Shown one piece after another: positions 1 through 6,398 of a stretch of DNA of 11,705 nucleotides. Numbering within the stretch: the stretch's first letter is position 1; the number at the start of each line of letters is the position of its first letter. This DNA comes from an uncultured Bacteroidales bacterium (GTDB taxonomy: Bacteria; Bacteroidota; Bacteroidia; Bacteroidales; Paludibacteraceae): positions 1-11,705 of the forward strand of contig CALCUH010000100.1 of NCBI GenBank assembly GCA_937907165.1. Reading direction: 5' to 3'. The position numbers and the translations under genes are program-made. The notes under the pieces were generated by a model. It did no database searches, was not told the origin of the DNA, and was given only the letters and a program-made list of their open reading frames with translations.

Positions 1-492
1 GCTTTGGTTACCGATCAGCCGGGAATTTGCTTGGGCGTCACGGTCGCCGATTGCGTGCCGGTTCTATTGTATGAGGAGAACGGCGGTGTCGTTGCGGCTG
101 CTCATGCGGGGTGGAAGGGGATTGTTTCCAATGTGTTGGGTGAGACGATTAGTGAGATGCGGATGCGCTACGGCGTTACTCCAGACAAAATAAGGGCTGA
201 AATTTTACCTTCCATTTCCTCTCCTTGCTTCGAGGTGGGCGAGGAGGTGGTGGAAAAGTTCGGTGAGGTCTTCCCGACATGTGATATGGATCGTTTTGTC
301 ATTACGGGAAAGTATGCGAAGCCTCACATCGATTTGCGGATGGCTGTGCGGCTGCAGTTGCTCTCTTGGGGACTTCCTGGGGATAATGTCTGGTCGAGCC
401 CCGATTGCACCTATTCCGATGCCCGTTATTTCTCGGCGAGGCGCGACGGTTTCCATTGCGGAAGGATGCTGGCGGGCATATTGAAGATATGA
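1..492 (+). CDS. pgeF: Peptidoglycan editing factor PgeF (YfiH/laccase-domain family), 5'-truncated by the window edge
   Basis: The reading frame is open from base 1 to the TGA at 490-492, giving the last 163 residues of a protein whose family is normally about 240-270 residues; roughly the N-terminal third is missing. The stretch ADCVPVLLYE followed by AAAHAGWKG is the family core. The Cys at visible residue 18 and the His at 35 are 17 apart, matching the second and third members of the His-Cys-His metal/catalytic triad of YfiH proteins; the first His would lie upstream. The C-terminal FSARRDG...GRM block is also typical. Family knowledge: a cytoplasmic enzyme that removes wrongly built UDP-MurNAc-L-Ser so that peptidoglycan keeps L-Ala; older names are polyphenol oxidase or laccase-domain protein, and purine-nucleoside activities are reported for relatives. 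The TTG at base 4 is in frame but is not the real start. Confidence 0.93.
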   Translation, partial: ALVTDQPGICLGVTVADCVPVLLYEENGGVVAAAHAGWKGIVSNVLGETISEMRMRYGVTPDKIRAEILPSISSPCFEVGEEVVEKFGEVFPTCDMDRFVITGKYAKPHIDLRMAVRLQLLSWGLPGDNVWSSPDCTYSDARYFSARRDGFHCGRMLAGILKI

Positions 493-518
493 TTTGGTTT
501 TTCGATGGTTTAATTATC

Positions 519-555
519 TTTTTCATGAAAAAATGATTAAGTTTGTTTCGTGAAA
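519..555 (+). promoter_or_regulatory. Putative promoter -7 box with two TTTCRTGAAA palindromes, upstream of the nitroreductase operon
   Basis: TAAGTTTG at 538-545 fits the Bacteroidetes -7 consensus TAnnTTTG and would place transcription start near 552, about 20 bases before the ATG at 572. No good -33 TTTG is visible at the expected spacing. A perfect 14-base palindrome TTTTTCATGAAAAA (519-532) occupies the spacer. A second near-identical site TTTCGTGAAA (546-555) overlaps the presumed start point. The two centres are 25 bp apart. That arrangement suits a dimeric repressor, but the regulator is unknown. Confidence 0.5.
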
Positions 556-571
556 TTATTTTTCTAAGCAT

Positions 572-1102
572 ATGGCATTTATTGATTTGGTAAGAAAAAG
601 AAGAAGTATCCGTAAGTATGAGGATAAGGTGGTGGAACAGGATAAGCTGCAGGCGATAGTGAAGGCTGCTCTGATGGCGCCGTCGTCGAAGCGTTGCCAG
701 CCTTGGCATTTCGTCATCGTGGACGATAAGGAGACGTTGGTGAAGTTGTCTCTCTGCCGCGAAGCGGGTTCCAAATTTTTGGAGGGGGCGCCTGCCGCCA
801 TTGTCGTGTTGGCCGACACTTCCTTGAGCGATGTGTGGACGGAAGATGCGTCCATCGCCGCTGCCTACATGCAATTGCAGGCTGAAGATTTGGGCTTGGG
901 TTCTTGCTGGGTTCAAGTTCGTAATCGTATGAAGGGTTCTGAAGGTACGCTTACGACGAACGATTATATTAGAGAGTTGTTGAACGCTCCCGAAAATTTG
1001 AGCGTCGAATGTATCATCGGCGTCGGCTATAAGGGAGAGGAGAAGAATCCTTTCGATGAGACAAGATTGAAATTGGATCGTATATACCAAAATAAATTTT
1101 AG
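572..1102 (+). CDS. Nitroreductase family protein (FMN-dependent NAD(P)H oxidoreductase)
   Basis: A 176-residue protein, a usual size for small single-domain nitroreductases that act as dimers with FMN at the interface. The N-terminal RRSIRKY (residues 10-16) is the hallmark phosphate-binding stretch for FMN. APSSKRCQPWHFVIV (36-50) is the conserved second flavin-contact block. The helix EDASIAAAYMQLQAEDLGLGSCWV (91-114) is the family's central dimer helix. The C-terminal IIGVGYKGEEK block is also typical. Substrate cannot be read from sequence; relatives reduce nitro compounds, quinones or flavins with NAD(P)H. ATG at 572 follows an A/T-rich leader. It is the first gene after the putative promoter at 538-545, and the next gene starts two bases after its stop, so it likely heads an operon. 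Family assignment is firm, exact role unknown. Confidence 0.93.
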   Translation: MAFIDLVRKRRSIRKYEDKVVEQDKLQAIVKAALMAPSSKRCQPWHFVIVDDKETLVKLSLCREAGSKFLEGAPAAIVVLADTSLSDVWTEDASIAAAYMQLQAEDLGLGSCWVQVRNRMKGSEGTLTTNDYIRELLNAPENLSVECIIGVGYKGEEKNPFDETRLKLDRIYQNKF

Positions 1103-1104
1103 AT

Positions 1105-1482
1105 ATGGAAACACCTAATAGACAAGCTATTCTTGGCGGAATTCTCGTCCTGTTCGGACTTTTGTTCTTCCTGCGCGCGGCGGATGTGATAGAGGCTGAT
1201 AATATCTTATTGAGCCCTCGAATGTATCCTTTGTATGCAGCGTTGGCTTTCTATATCGGCAAACAGAACAAAATCGCCGTGGTTTGTCTGGGTTTGTCGG
1301 TTATCGCATGGTTCGATAAAATCTATTATTATTTAAGCAGCTATTTCAAATTCATTTGGCCGTTGGCGCTTGTCGTCTTGGGCGTGTTGTTGATAACTGG
1401 TGTCGTTAATTTCAAGAAATTAAAGGATAAGAAAGAGGAGGATAGTGAAGATGAAGGTAACGGCGGATCATTCAGTTTGTAA
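1105..1482 (+). CDS. Small hypothetical integral membrane protein (LiaI/LiaF-like, DUF5668-type)
   Basis: A 125-residue protein with about four hydrophobic segments, near residues 8-25, 38-52, 56-70 and 82-102. A strongly charged cytoplasmic-looking tail follows (KKLKDKKEEDSEDEGNGG). The short helices with a WPLALVVLGVLLI segment resemble the small membrane domains placed in LiaI/LiaF-type or DUF5668 families, which are often linked to envelope stress, but the match is by general appearance only. No catalytic residues are seen. The ATG lies two bases after the nitroreductase stop. The 3' end overlaps the next gene by 32 bases, and the codons for the acidic tail include the GAGGAGG stretch that serves as the next gene's ribosome binding site. 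Translational coupling with both neighbours is likely. Function unknown. Confidence 0.8.
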   Translation: METPNRQAILGGILVLFGLLFFLRAADVIEADNILLSPRMYPLYAALAFYIGKQNKIAVVCLGLSVIAWFDKIYYYLSSYFKFIWPLALVVLGVLLITGVVNFKKLKDKKEEDSEDEGNGGSFSL

Positions 1483-2281
1483 AAAAGGATTGCCTTCGGT
1501 TTGTGTCCTTGGGTGCGGCAATTTGGGTACCCATTTGGTGCAGGCGTTATATCATGCGGGATATCCGATTCTGCAATTGTTCAGCCGAACGGTGGAGTCT
1601 GCCACCGCTTTGTCCGACTTGGTAGGCGGGGCTCCCTTCACGACGGATTTGTCGAAAATCGACCTCTCCGCTGATTTGTATATCTGCGCATTGAAGGATT
1701 CCGTCTTGGTTGATGTCTTGCGGAAGACTCCTCTTCGCGGAAAGCCTATCATCCATACGGCGGGTAGTATGCCTCTTTCTCTTCTTGAAGAGTTTACGGA
1801 GGAGGGTGGTGTGCTCTATCCGATGCAGTCTTTCTCCAAGGCGAAACCTGTCGATTTCTCTAAAATACCGATTTTCGTCGAGGCTTCTACTTCTGAGATG
1901 ATGGAGAAACTGACTGATATGGCGAAGCATATTTCCAAAAGTGTCATGCCTTTGGATACGGAAGGTAGGAAACAGTTGCATTTGGCGGCTGTGTTCGCTT
2001 CTAATTTTAGTAACCACATGTACGCTATCGCCAATGAGCAGTTGGCTAAGCTGGGTTTGCCTTTCGAGGTTTTGCTTCCTCTTATCGATGAGACGTCCGG
2101 TAAGATTCATACCTTATCGCCTGTCGATGCCCAAACGGGTCCCGCCGTGCGTTATGACCTTAATGTCATTGAGGCCCAGACCAAGCGTATAGAGAACCCG
2201 TTGCAACGGAAGATTTATGAGTTAGTGAGCCAATCGATTCATGAGATGGCTCTGGAACATACGGATAACCCTAAGGTTTGA
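1451..2281 (+). CDS. Rossmann-fold and DUF2520 domain protein (NAD(P)-binding oxidoreductase-like)
   Basis: From the ATG at 1451 the protein has 276 residues. VCVLGCGNLGTHL holds the dinucleotide-binding GxGxxG (G21, G23, G26) of an N-terminal Rossmann domain resembling the F420-dependent NADP oxidoreductase and 6-phosphogluconate dehydrogenase families. HTAGSMPLSLL and GVLYPMQSFS are conserved at the end of that domain. The C-terminal helical half carries LHLAAVFASNFSNH and AQTGPAVRYD (from residue 227), the signature of DUF2520. Substrate and reaction are unknown for the family. A GTG at 1445 is in frame, but the AGGAGG at 1436-1441 sits nine bases before the ATG and only three before the GTG, so ATG is preferred. 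The gene overlaps the membrane-protein gene by 32 bases and ends two bases before the kdsC start. Confidence 0.9.
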   Translation: MKVTADHSVCKKGLPSVCVLGCGNLGTHLVQALYHAGYPILQLFSRTVESATALSDLVGGAPFTTDLSKIDLSADLYICALKDSVLVDVLRKTPLRGKPIIHTAGSMPLSLLEEFTEEGGVLYPMQSFSKAKPVDFSKIPIFVEASTSEMMEKLTDMAKHISKSVMPLDTEGRKQLHLAAVFASNFSNHMYAIANEQLAKLGLPFEVLLPLIDETSGKIHTLSPVDAQTGPAVRYDLNVIEAQTKRIENPLQRKIYELVSQSIHEMALEHTDNPKV

Positions 2282-2283
2282 GA

Positions 2284-2808
2284 ATGATGGATTTTAAGTC
2301 TGATTTGATGAAAGTGAAAGCGCTGGCTTTCGATGTGGATGGCGTACTATCTTCGGATTGTGTGCCTTTGCATATCAGCGGCGAACCGATGCGTATGGTG
2401 AACATCAAGGATGGATACGCCATGCAGTTGGCCGTGAAAAAGGGTTACCATCTGGCTATCATTACGGGTGGAAAGACAGAGGCTGTCAGAAAGCGTTTCG
2501 AAGGTTTGGGCATTCAGGATGTCTATATGGGCTCTGCCGTCAAAATGAATGATTTCGACGATTTCGTGAGCAAACATGGGCTTTCGCCCGACGAAGTGCT
2601 CTACATGGGCGATGACATTCCGGACTATCCTGTGCTGCAGAAGTGCGGATTCCCTTGTTGCCCTGCGGATGCGGCGCCTGAGATCAAGGCAATCGCTTGT
2701 TATATCTCTCCGAAATGTGGCGGACAAGGTTGTGCGCGCGACGTGATAGAGCAGGTGATGAAGGCGAATGGTGATTGGATGTCTGACAATGTCGCTTTCG
2801 GTTGGTGA
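2284..2808 (+). CDS. kdsC: 3-deoxy-D-manno-octulosonate 8-phosphate phosphatase, KdsC type (HAD superfamily)
   Basis: A 174-residue capless HAD phosphatase (C0 type), which in this family works as a tetramer. Motif I is FDVDGVLSSD, with nucleophile D17 and acid/base D19. Motif II is the Thr of IITGG (T61). The motif III Lys is K87 in SAVKM. Motif IV is GDDIPD, with metal-binding D110, D111 and D114. The C-terminal CGGQGCARDVIEQVM resembles the GG.GA.REV tail that completes the active site of KdsC tetramers. Family role: cytoplasmic removal of phosphate from Kdo-8-phosphate, giving Kdo for the LPS inner core; a related sugar-acid phosphatase cannot be excluded. ATG at 2284 lies two bases after the upstream stop; ATG at 2287 and TTG at 2278 are alternatives. 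A Cys pair near residue 122 (FPCCPA) is unusual, of unknown meaning. Confidence 0.88.
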   Translation: MMDFKSDLMKVKALAFDVDGVLSSDCVPLHISGEPMRMVNIKDGYAMQLAVKKGYHLAIITGGKTEAVRKRFEGLGIQDVYMGSAVKMNDFDDFVSKHGLSPDEVLYMGDDIPDYPVLQKCGFPCCPADAAPEIKAIACYISPKCGGQGCARDVIEQVMKANGDWMSDNVAFGW

Positions 2809-2828
2809 TTATATTGTGTTGTAATGTT

Positions 2829-3821
2829 ATGAAGAATATTTTAAAACTGATTCGTTTCCCTTATTTGGTGGCGATTGCGTTGACGCAGTTGGCGATTTTC
2901 TTTTTCGTGGTCTCTCCCGTGGCGAATATGGCGGGTGTGCCTGCGGATAAGGTTTTCCCGATGCCGATTCTGATTCTTTTAGTGACCGCTTCCATCTTTA
3001 CTGCGGCGGCAGGTTATGTTATCAATGATTATTATGATGTGAAGATAGACGAAATCAATCATCCGCTCAAACACTTGGTCGGAAAGTCCATTTCTAAACA
3101 TACGACGATGGCTATTTTCATTGTTTTGTCTGTCGTGGCTATTTTAACGGGCGCTTCGATCGGACTCTACGCTTTAGTTGAGTTGGATGTACCTTTCTCT
3201 TTGGCTTCCACTTACATGTTGCTCTTCCCTGTGCTGATGGGAATCTTGTGGTTCTATTCATCTTCCTATAAACGATTCTTGGTGTTGGGCAATTTCATGG
3301 CTTCCGCCTTGTATGCCTTGATTCCTATGTTGGTACCCGTCTATTTCAACTTCTTCTTGACGATGAAGTTCGGGGCGGCCGCTGACGTTATTGATTTCAG
3401 TCATCGTTTGTTCTTCATTGTCGCATGTTTCTCTTTCTGCGTGTTCATGTGGATTTTTGTCGCTGAGGTGGCGGACGATTTCGAAGAGGAGAAGGGCGAC
3501 CGTGAGTTGGAATGTCACTCGTTCCCAATCGTTTGGGGACATACGGTCGCGAAGGCGATCATGTTTGCCGCTATCCTTCTTTTCAATGCGGTTTGCGCTC
3601 ATGTGGTCTTCCGCATGTTGCCTACCATCTCAATCGAATTGATGCCTTCCATGAGGTATTATATTTGCGCTATGTTGGTGCCTTCCATTGGTGTGGGTTA
3701 TTTGTTAGCCAAGGCGAATGTGAGGGAGGATTACAAGAACGTGTCGTTTGTCGCAAAGATAATCGCGGTGTTGTGTGTCGCATATAGTGTTGTCTTTTAC
3801 TTCACCTATGGGAATGTGTAG
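2829..3821 (+). CDS. UbiA-family prenyltransferase, integral membrane
   Basis: A 330-residue, multi-helix membrane protein. The first Asp-rich motif is NDYYDVKID (N66, D67, D70, D74) followed by EINHP. The second is DDFEEEKGD (D216-D224). These chelate Mg2+ and bind the isoprenyl diphosphate in UbiA enzymes. The N-terminal LIRFPYLVAIALTQL is also typical of bacterial UbiA homologues. Family reaction: transfer of a polyprenyl group to an acceptor in the membrane. Bacteroidetes homologues of this type are often annotated as geranylgeranylglycerol-phosphate geranylgeranyltransferase, but the acceptor cannot be read from sequence. ATG at 2829 gives the expected N terminus; in-frame TTG 2802 and GTG 2805 would add a short unlikely extension (the GTG overlaps the kdsC stop). 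It lies 20 bases after kdsC. Confidence 0.88.
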   Translation: MKNILKLIRFPYLVAIALTQLAIFFFVVSPVANMAGVPADKVFPMPILILLVTASIFTAAAGYVINDYYDVKIDEINHPLKHLVGKSISKHTTMAIFIVLSVVAILTGASIGLYALVELDVPFSLASTYMLLFPVLMGILWFYSSSYKRFLVLGNFMASALYALIPMLVPVYFNFFLTMKFGAAADVIDFSHRLFFIVACFSFCVFMWIFVAEVADDFEEEKGDRELECHSFPIVWGHTVAKAIMFAAILLFNAVCAHVVFRMLPTISIELMPSMRYYICAMLVPSIGVGYLLAKANVREDYKNVSFVAKIIAVLCVAYSVVFYFTYGNV

Positions 3822-3866
3822 ACATTATAAAATTTGAAAATTATTAATTCTAAATATTAATTATTT

Positions 3867-4847
3867 ATGGCAATAACTCTAATTATTTTGATCGTAGTAG
3901 CGTTTATACTACTATGTATCTTTTTCCACTTCGTGCCGGTTTTGTTGTGGATCAACGCGAAGGTTTCCGGCGTTTCGATCTCTTTGGTCCAGTTGTTCCT
4001 GATGAGGCTGAGAAATGTGCCTCCTCGTGTTATCGTCGAATGTATGATCGAGGCCCACAAGGCTGGCTTGAAGACCATCACGAGGGATGATTTGGAGGCT
4101 CACTATTTGGCTGGCGGTAACATCGTACGTGTCGTTCACGCTTTGGTATCCGCTTCTAAGGCTAACATTGCCATTGACTTCAAGCAGGCGACGGCTATCG
4201 ACTTGGCGGGTCGTGATGTGTTTGAGGCTGTCCAGATGTCAGTTAACCCTAAGGTGATCGATACGCCTCCTGTTACGGCGGTGGCTAAGGATGGTATCCA
4301 GTTGATCGCTAAGGCTCGTGTGACTGTCCGCGCTAACATCGAACGTTTGGTCGGTGGTGCGGGTGAGGAGACCGTTCTTGCCCGTGTCGGCGAGGGTATC
4401 GTCTCTTCCATCGGTTCCAGTGAGACTCACAAGATGGTGTTGGAAAACCCTGACTCTATTTCTAAGGTTGTGCTCAGCAAGGGATTGGACGCAGGTACCG
4501 CTTTCGAGATTCTTTCCATCGATATCGCTGATATCGACGTAGGTAAGAACATCGGTGCGCAATTGCAGATGGATCAGGCTCAGGCTGATAAGAACATCGC
4601 TCAGGCTAAGGCTGAGGAGCGCCGCGCGATGGCGATCGCTCAAGAGCAGGAGATGAAGGCGAAGGCTCAAGAGGCTCGCGCGCTTGTTATTGAGGCTGAG
4701 GCTGACGTCCCTAGGGCTATGGCTGAGGCGTTCAGAAATGGTAACTTGGGTATCATGGATTACTATCGTATGAAGAATATCGAGGCTGACACGAACATGA
4801 GGGCTTCGATTGGTGGTCCTTCCGCTAATAATAACGCTCAGAAATAA
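3867..4847 (+). CDS. floA: Flotillin-like protein FloA (UPF0365/YqfA family)
   Basis: A 326-residue protein, close to the roughly 330 residues of Bacillus FloA. One hydrophobic hairpin or membrane segment spans residues 3-27. An SPFH-like body follows, with conserved stretches RNVPPRVIVECMIEAHKAGL, LEAHYLAGGNIVRVVHALVSA and VSSIGSSETHKMVLENPD. A Gln/Ala/Glu-rich coiled coil at about 231-282 (AQLQMDQAQADKNIAQAKAE) drives assembly. Family role: oligomeric scaffold of functional membrane microdomains, inner-membrane associated, affecting fluidity and membrane protein complexes. It lies 45 bases after the UbiA gene in an A/T-rich gap with a possible weak box TAAAATTTG (3828-3836, one base too long), so it is either the last gene of the operon or has its own weak promoter. 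The NfeD partner often next to flotillins is not here. A terminator follows at 4872-4903. Confidence 0.96.
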   Translation: MAITLIILIVVAFILLCIFFHFVPVLLWINAKVSGVSISLVQLFLMRLRNVPPRVIVECMIEAHKAGLKTITRDDLEAHYLAGGNIVRVVHALVSASKANIAIDFKQATAIDLAGRDVFEAVQMSVNPKVIDTPPVTAVAKDGIQLIAKARVTVRANIERLVGGAGEETVLARVGEGIVSSIGSSETHKMVLENPDSISKVVLSKGLDAGTAFEILSIDIADIDVGKNIGAQLQMDQAQADKNIAQAKAEERRAMAIAQEQEMKAKAQEARALVIEAEADVPRAMAEAFRNGNLGIMDYYRMKNIEADTNMRASIGGPSANNNAQK

Positions 4848-4871
4848 ACGTTAACGTTGCTTGATAATCTA

Positions 4872-4903
4872 GGCGGTCCGCTTTCGGGTGGACCGTCTTT
4901 TTT
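4872..4903 (+). terminator. Intrinsic terminator after floA
   Basis: GGCGGTCC (4872-4879) pairs with GGACCGTC (4890-4897) with one G-T wobble. The loop is 10 bases and can close by two more weak pairs. A run of six T follows at 4898-4903. It lies 24 bases after the floA stop, so it would end the operon that begins near 552. Confidence 0.9.
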
Positions 4904-4939
4904 GTGTGGGAATTTTTCCGTAAGCATCTATTCGTCTAA

Positions 4940-4973
4940 TTTGTGTTATGCTTCACGAAAAATATTAATTTTG
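4940..4973 (+). promoter_or_regulatory. Putative promoter of the peptide transporter gene
   Basis: TAATTTTG at 4966-4973 fits the Bacteroidetes -7 consensus TAnnTTTG. TTTG at 4940-4943 could be the -33 element, but the 22-base spacing is slightly longer than usual. Transcription would begin near 4980, leaving a leader of about 58 bases to the ATG at 5038. The position just after the floA terminator supports it. Confidence 0.55.
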
Positions 4974-5037
4974 CATATAAGAATCATTCGTCATGAGAAT
5001 GGCGTGTTTTAGTTATTCGAACTAGTTATTTTTTGTA

Positions 5038-6348
5038 ATGGGACAAGGACATCCGAAAGGTTTATATTTGCTGTTCGCCACCGAGATGTGGGAACGTTTC
5101 AGTTATTATGGCATGAGGGCGCTGTTGGTGCTTTATTTGACCAAGTCTTTCCTCGAAGGAGGTATGGGCTTTTCGGAAGAATATGCTTCTCTTCTTTATG
5201 GATTCTTTACGGGTTTTGTCTATTTCACTCCGCTTATCGGCGGTTGGTTGGCTGACAACTATTTGGGGCAGCGCAAGGCGATCGCCATTGGCGCCTTCAC
5301 GATGATGATGGGGCAGTTTAGCCTCGCTTATGAATCTAATGTCACCTGTCTCTATCTGGGATTATTCCTCCTTATTGTCGGAAATGGTTTCTTCAAGCCT
5401 AACATATCGGTCATCGTGGGCAAACTCTATCGCCCTGACGATAACCGTCGGGATTCCGCCTTCACCATTTTTTACATGGGTATCAATGTGGGCGCTTTCT
5501 TCGCACCTCTCTTGACGGGCTACATGGCTTTGCATTACGGCTATCGCTATGGCTTCTTGACGGCTGGTATCGGTATGTTGATCGGTCTGCTGATTTTCAC
5601 TCGATTGGGTCGTAAGTATTTAGGTGATATCGGTATGGCTCCTTCTGTCGTCAAGTCCGACGAGTCTCAGGAAAACGTTCCTTTGACGAAGGAGGAGAAG
5701 GATCGTACGCTGGCGATTGTCGTCTTTGTCTTATTCAGTGTCTTTTTCTTCGCCGGTTTCGAACAGGCGGGTAGTTCCATGACGCTCTACACGGAGAAGT
5801 ATATCGACCGCACGCTCGGTTCCTTTGTGGTGCCTACCGAATGGTTCCAGTCTGTGAACCCTTTGCTGATTGTGGTTTTGGCGCCTCTGTTGACGTTGTT
5901 GTGGAAGAGACTCTCTTCCGTCGGTAAGGAACCGAACATCCCTTTGAAGATGTCGATGGGTATGATTTTGTTAGGTGTCGGTTTCCTTGTGTTGTACGGC
6001 GCGGTTTGCGCGCGGGGTGGGGATGTACCTGATGAGACTGTCAAGGCTAACATCCTATTCATGCTTTTCGCCTATTTCTTCCACACGTTGGGTGAGCTCT
6101 GCCTCTCTCCGATAGGTCTCTCCATGGTCTCCAAACTCTCGCCTGTGAAGTTGGCTTCCCTGATGATGGGGGTCTGGTTACTGAGTAGTTTCTTCGCCAA
6201 TATCCTCGGTGGATTCCTCGCTTCCTATACGACCCAAGTGGGCGCAGGCGTGATTTTTATCTCCATCGCCTCTTTCTCTGTCGTTCTTGGCTTGGTTTTG
6301 TTGTCCCTGAATCGTTGGTTGGTGCGCAAATCGCATGGTTTACTCTGA
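5038..6348 (+). CDS. POT/PTR2-family proton-dependent oligopeptide transporter
   Basis: A 436-residue polytopic inner-membrane protein of the major facilitator superfamily. The first helix carries EMWERFSYYG (16-25), the ExxERFxYYG proton-coupling motif of peptide transporters. GGWLADNYLGQRKAI (68-82) is the MFS loop 2-3 motif. GNGFFKPNIS (115-124) and FYMGINVGAFFAP (145-157) are the PTR2 signatures. AGFEQAGSSMTLYTEKY (from 239) corresponds to the conserved ligand-binding helix 7 region of DtpT-type proteins. Family role: import of di- and tripeptides coupled to protons. The length is on the short side for bacterial POT proteins (commonly 450-520), but the motifs and C-terminal helices are present, so it appears intact. 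It is a single gene between the floA terminator and htpG; no terminator is obvious after its stop. Confidence 0.93.
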   Translation: MGQGHPKGLYLLFATEMWERFSYYGMRALLVLYLTKSFLEGGMGFSEEYASLLYGFFTGFVYFTPLIGGWLADNYLGQRKAIAIGAFTMMMGQFSLAYESNVTCLYLGLFLLIVGNGFFKPNISVIVGKLYRPDDNRRDSAFTIFYMGINVGAFFAPLLTGYMALHYGYRYGFLTAGIGMLIGLLIFTRLGRKYLGDIGMAPSVVKSDESQENVPLTKEEKDRTLAIVVFVLFSVFFFAGFEQAGSSMTLYTEKYIDRTLGSFVVPTEWFQSVNPLLIVVLAPLLTLLWKRLSSVGKEPNIPLKMSMGMILLGVGFLVLYGAVCARGGDVPDETVKANILFMLFAYFFHTLGELCLSPIGLSMVSKLSPVKLASLMMGVWLLSSFFANILGGFLASYTTQVGAGVIFISIASFSVVLGLVLLSLNRWLVRKSHGLL

Positions 6349-6379
6349 AAATTCTGCCATTTTGTCACAAATGAACGGA

Positions 6380-6395
6380 TGGCACGAATCTTGAT
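6380..6395 (+). promoter_or_regulatory. Sigma-54-like promoter element upstream of htpG (imperfect -12)
   Basis: TGGCACG (6380-6386) matches the -24 consensus exactly. After the correct four-base gap comes TTGAT (6391-6395) in place of TTGCW. The normally near-invariant C of the -12 GC is A here, which would weaken or abolish activity. No convincing TAnnTTTG box was found in this 90-base gap. If used, transcription would start near 6406, inside the inverted repeat described separately. Confidence 0.3.
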
Positions 6396-6398
6396 GAT

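Noticed and set aside
4..6. TTG as the start of the first gene
   Set aside because: The frame is open to base 1 and the family needs about 80-100 more N-terminal residues including the first metal-binding His, so the gene simply runs in from outside the window.
302..1114. Long antisense open frame of 270 codons opposite pgeF and the nitroreductase gene
   Set aside because: It overlaps two well-supported genes, crosses their intergenic promoter, and its translation shows no recognisable domain; it is a shadow of the + strand genes.
3828..3836. TAAAATTTG as a floA promoter
   Set aside because: It has three instead of two bases between TA and TTTG and no -33 element at a suitable distance; kept only as a remark under floA.
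4560..4700. Tandem AGGCT-rich stretch in floA as a DNA repeat
   Set aside because: It is explained by Gln-Ala, Lys-Ala and Glu-Ala codons of the coiled coil, using the preferred GCT codon.
6361..6371. TTTGT-C-ACAAA dyad as an htpG operator
   Set aside because: Five base pairs in A/T-rich DNA is too short to stand alone; it may instead be a stray -33 TTTG, but no -7 box lies at the right distance.
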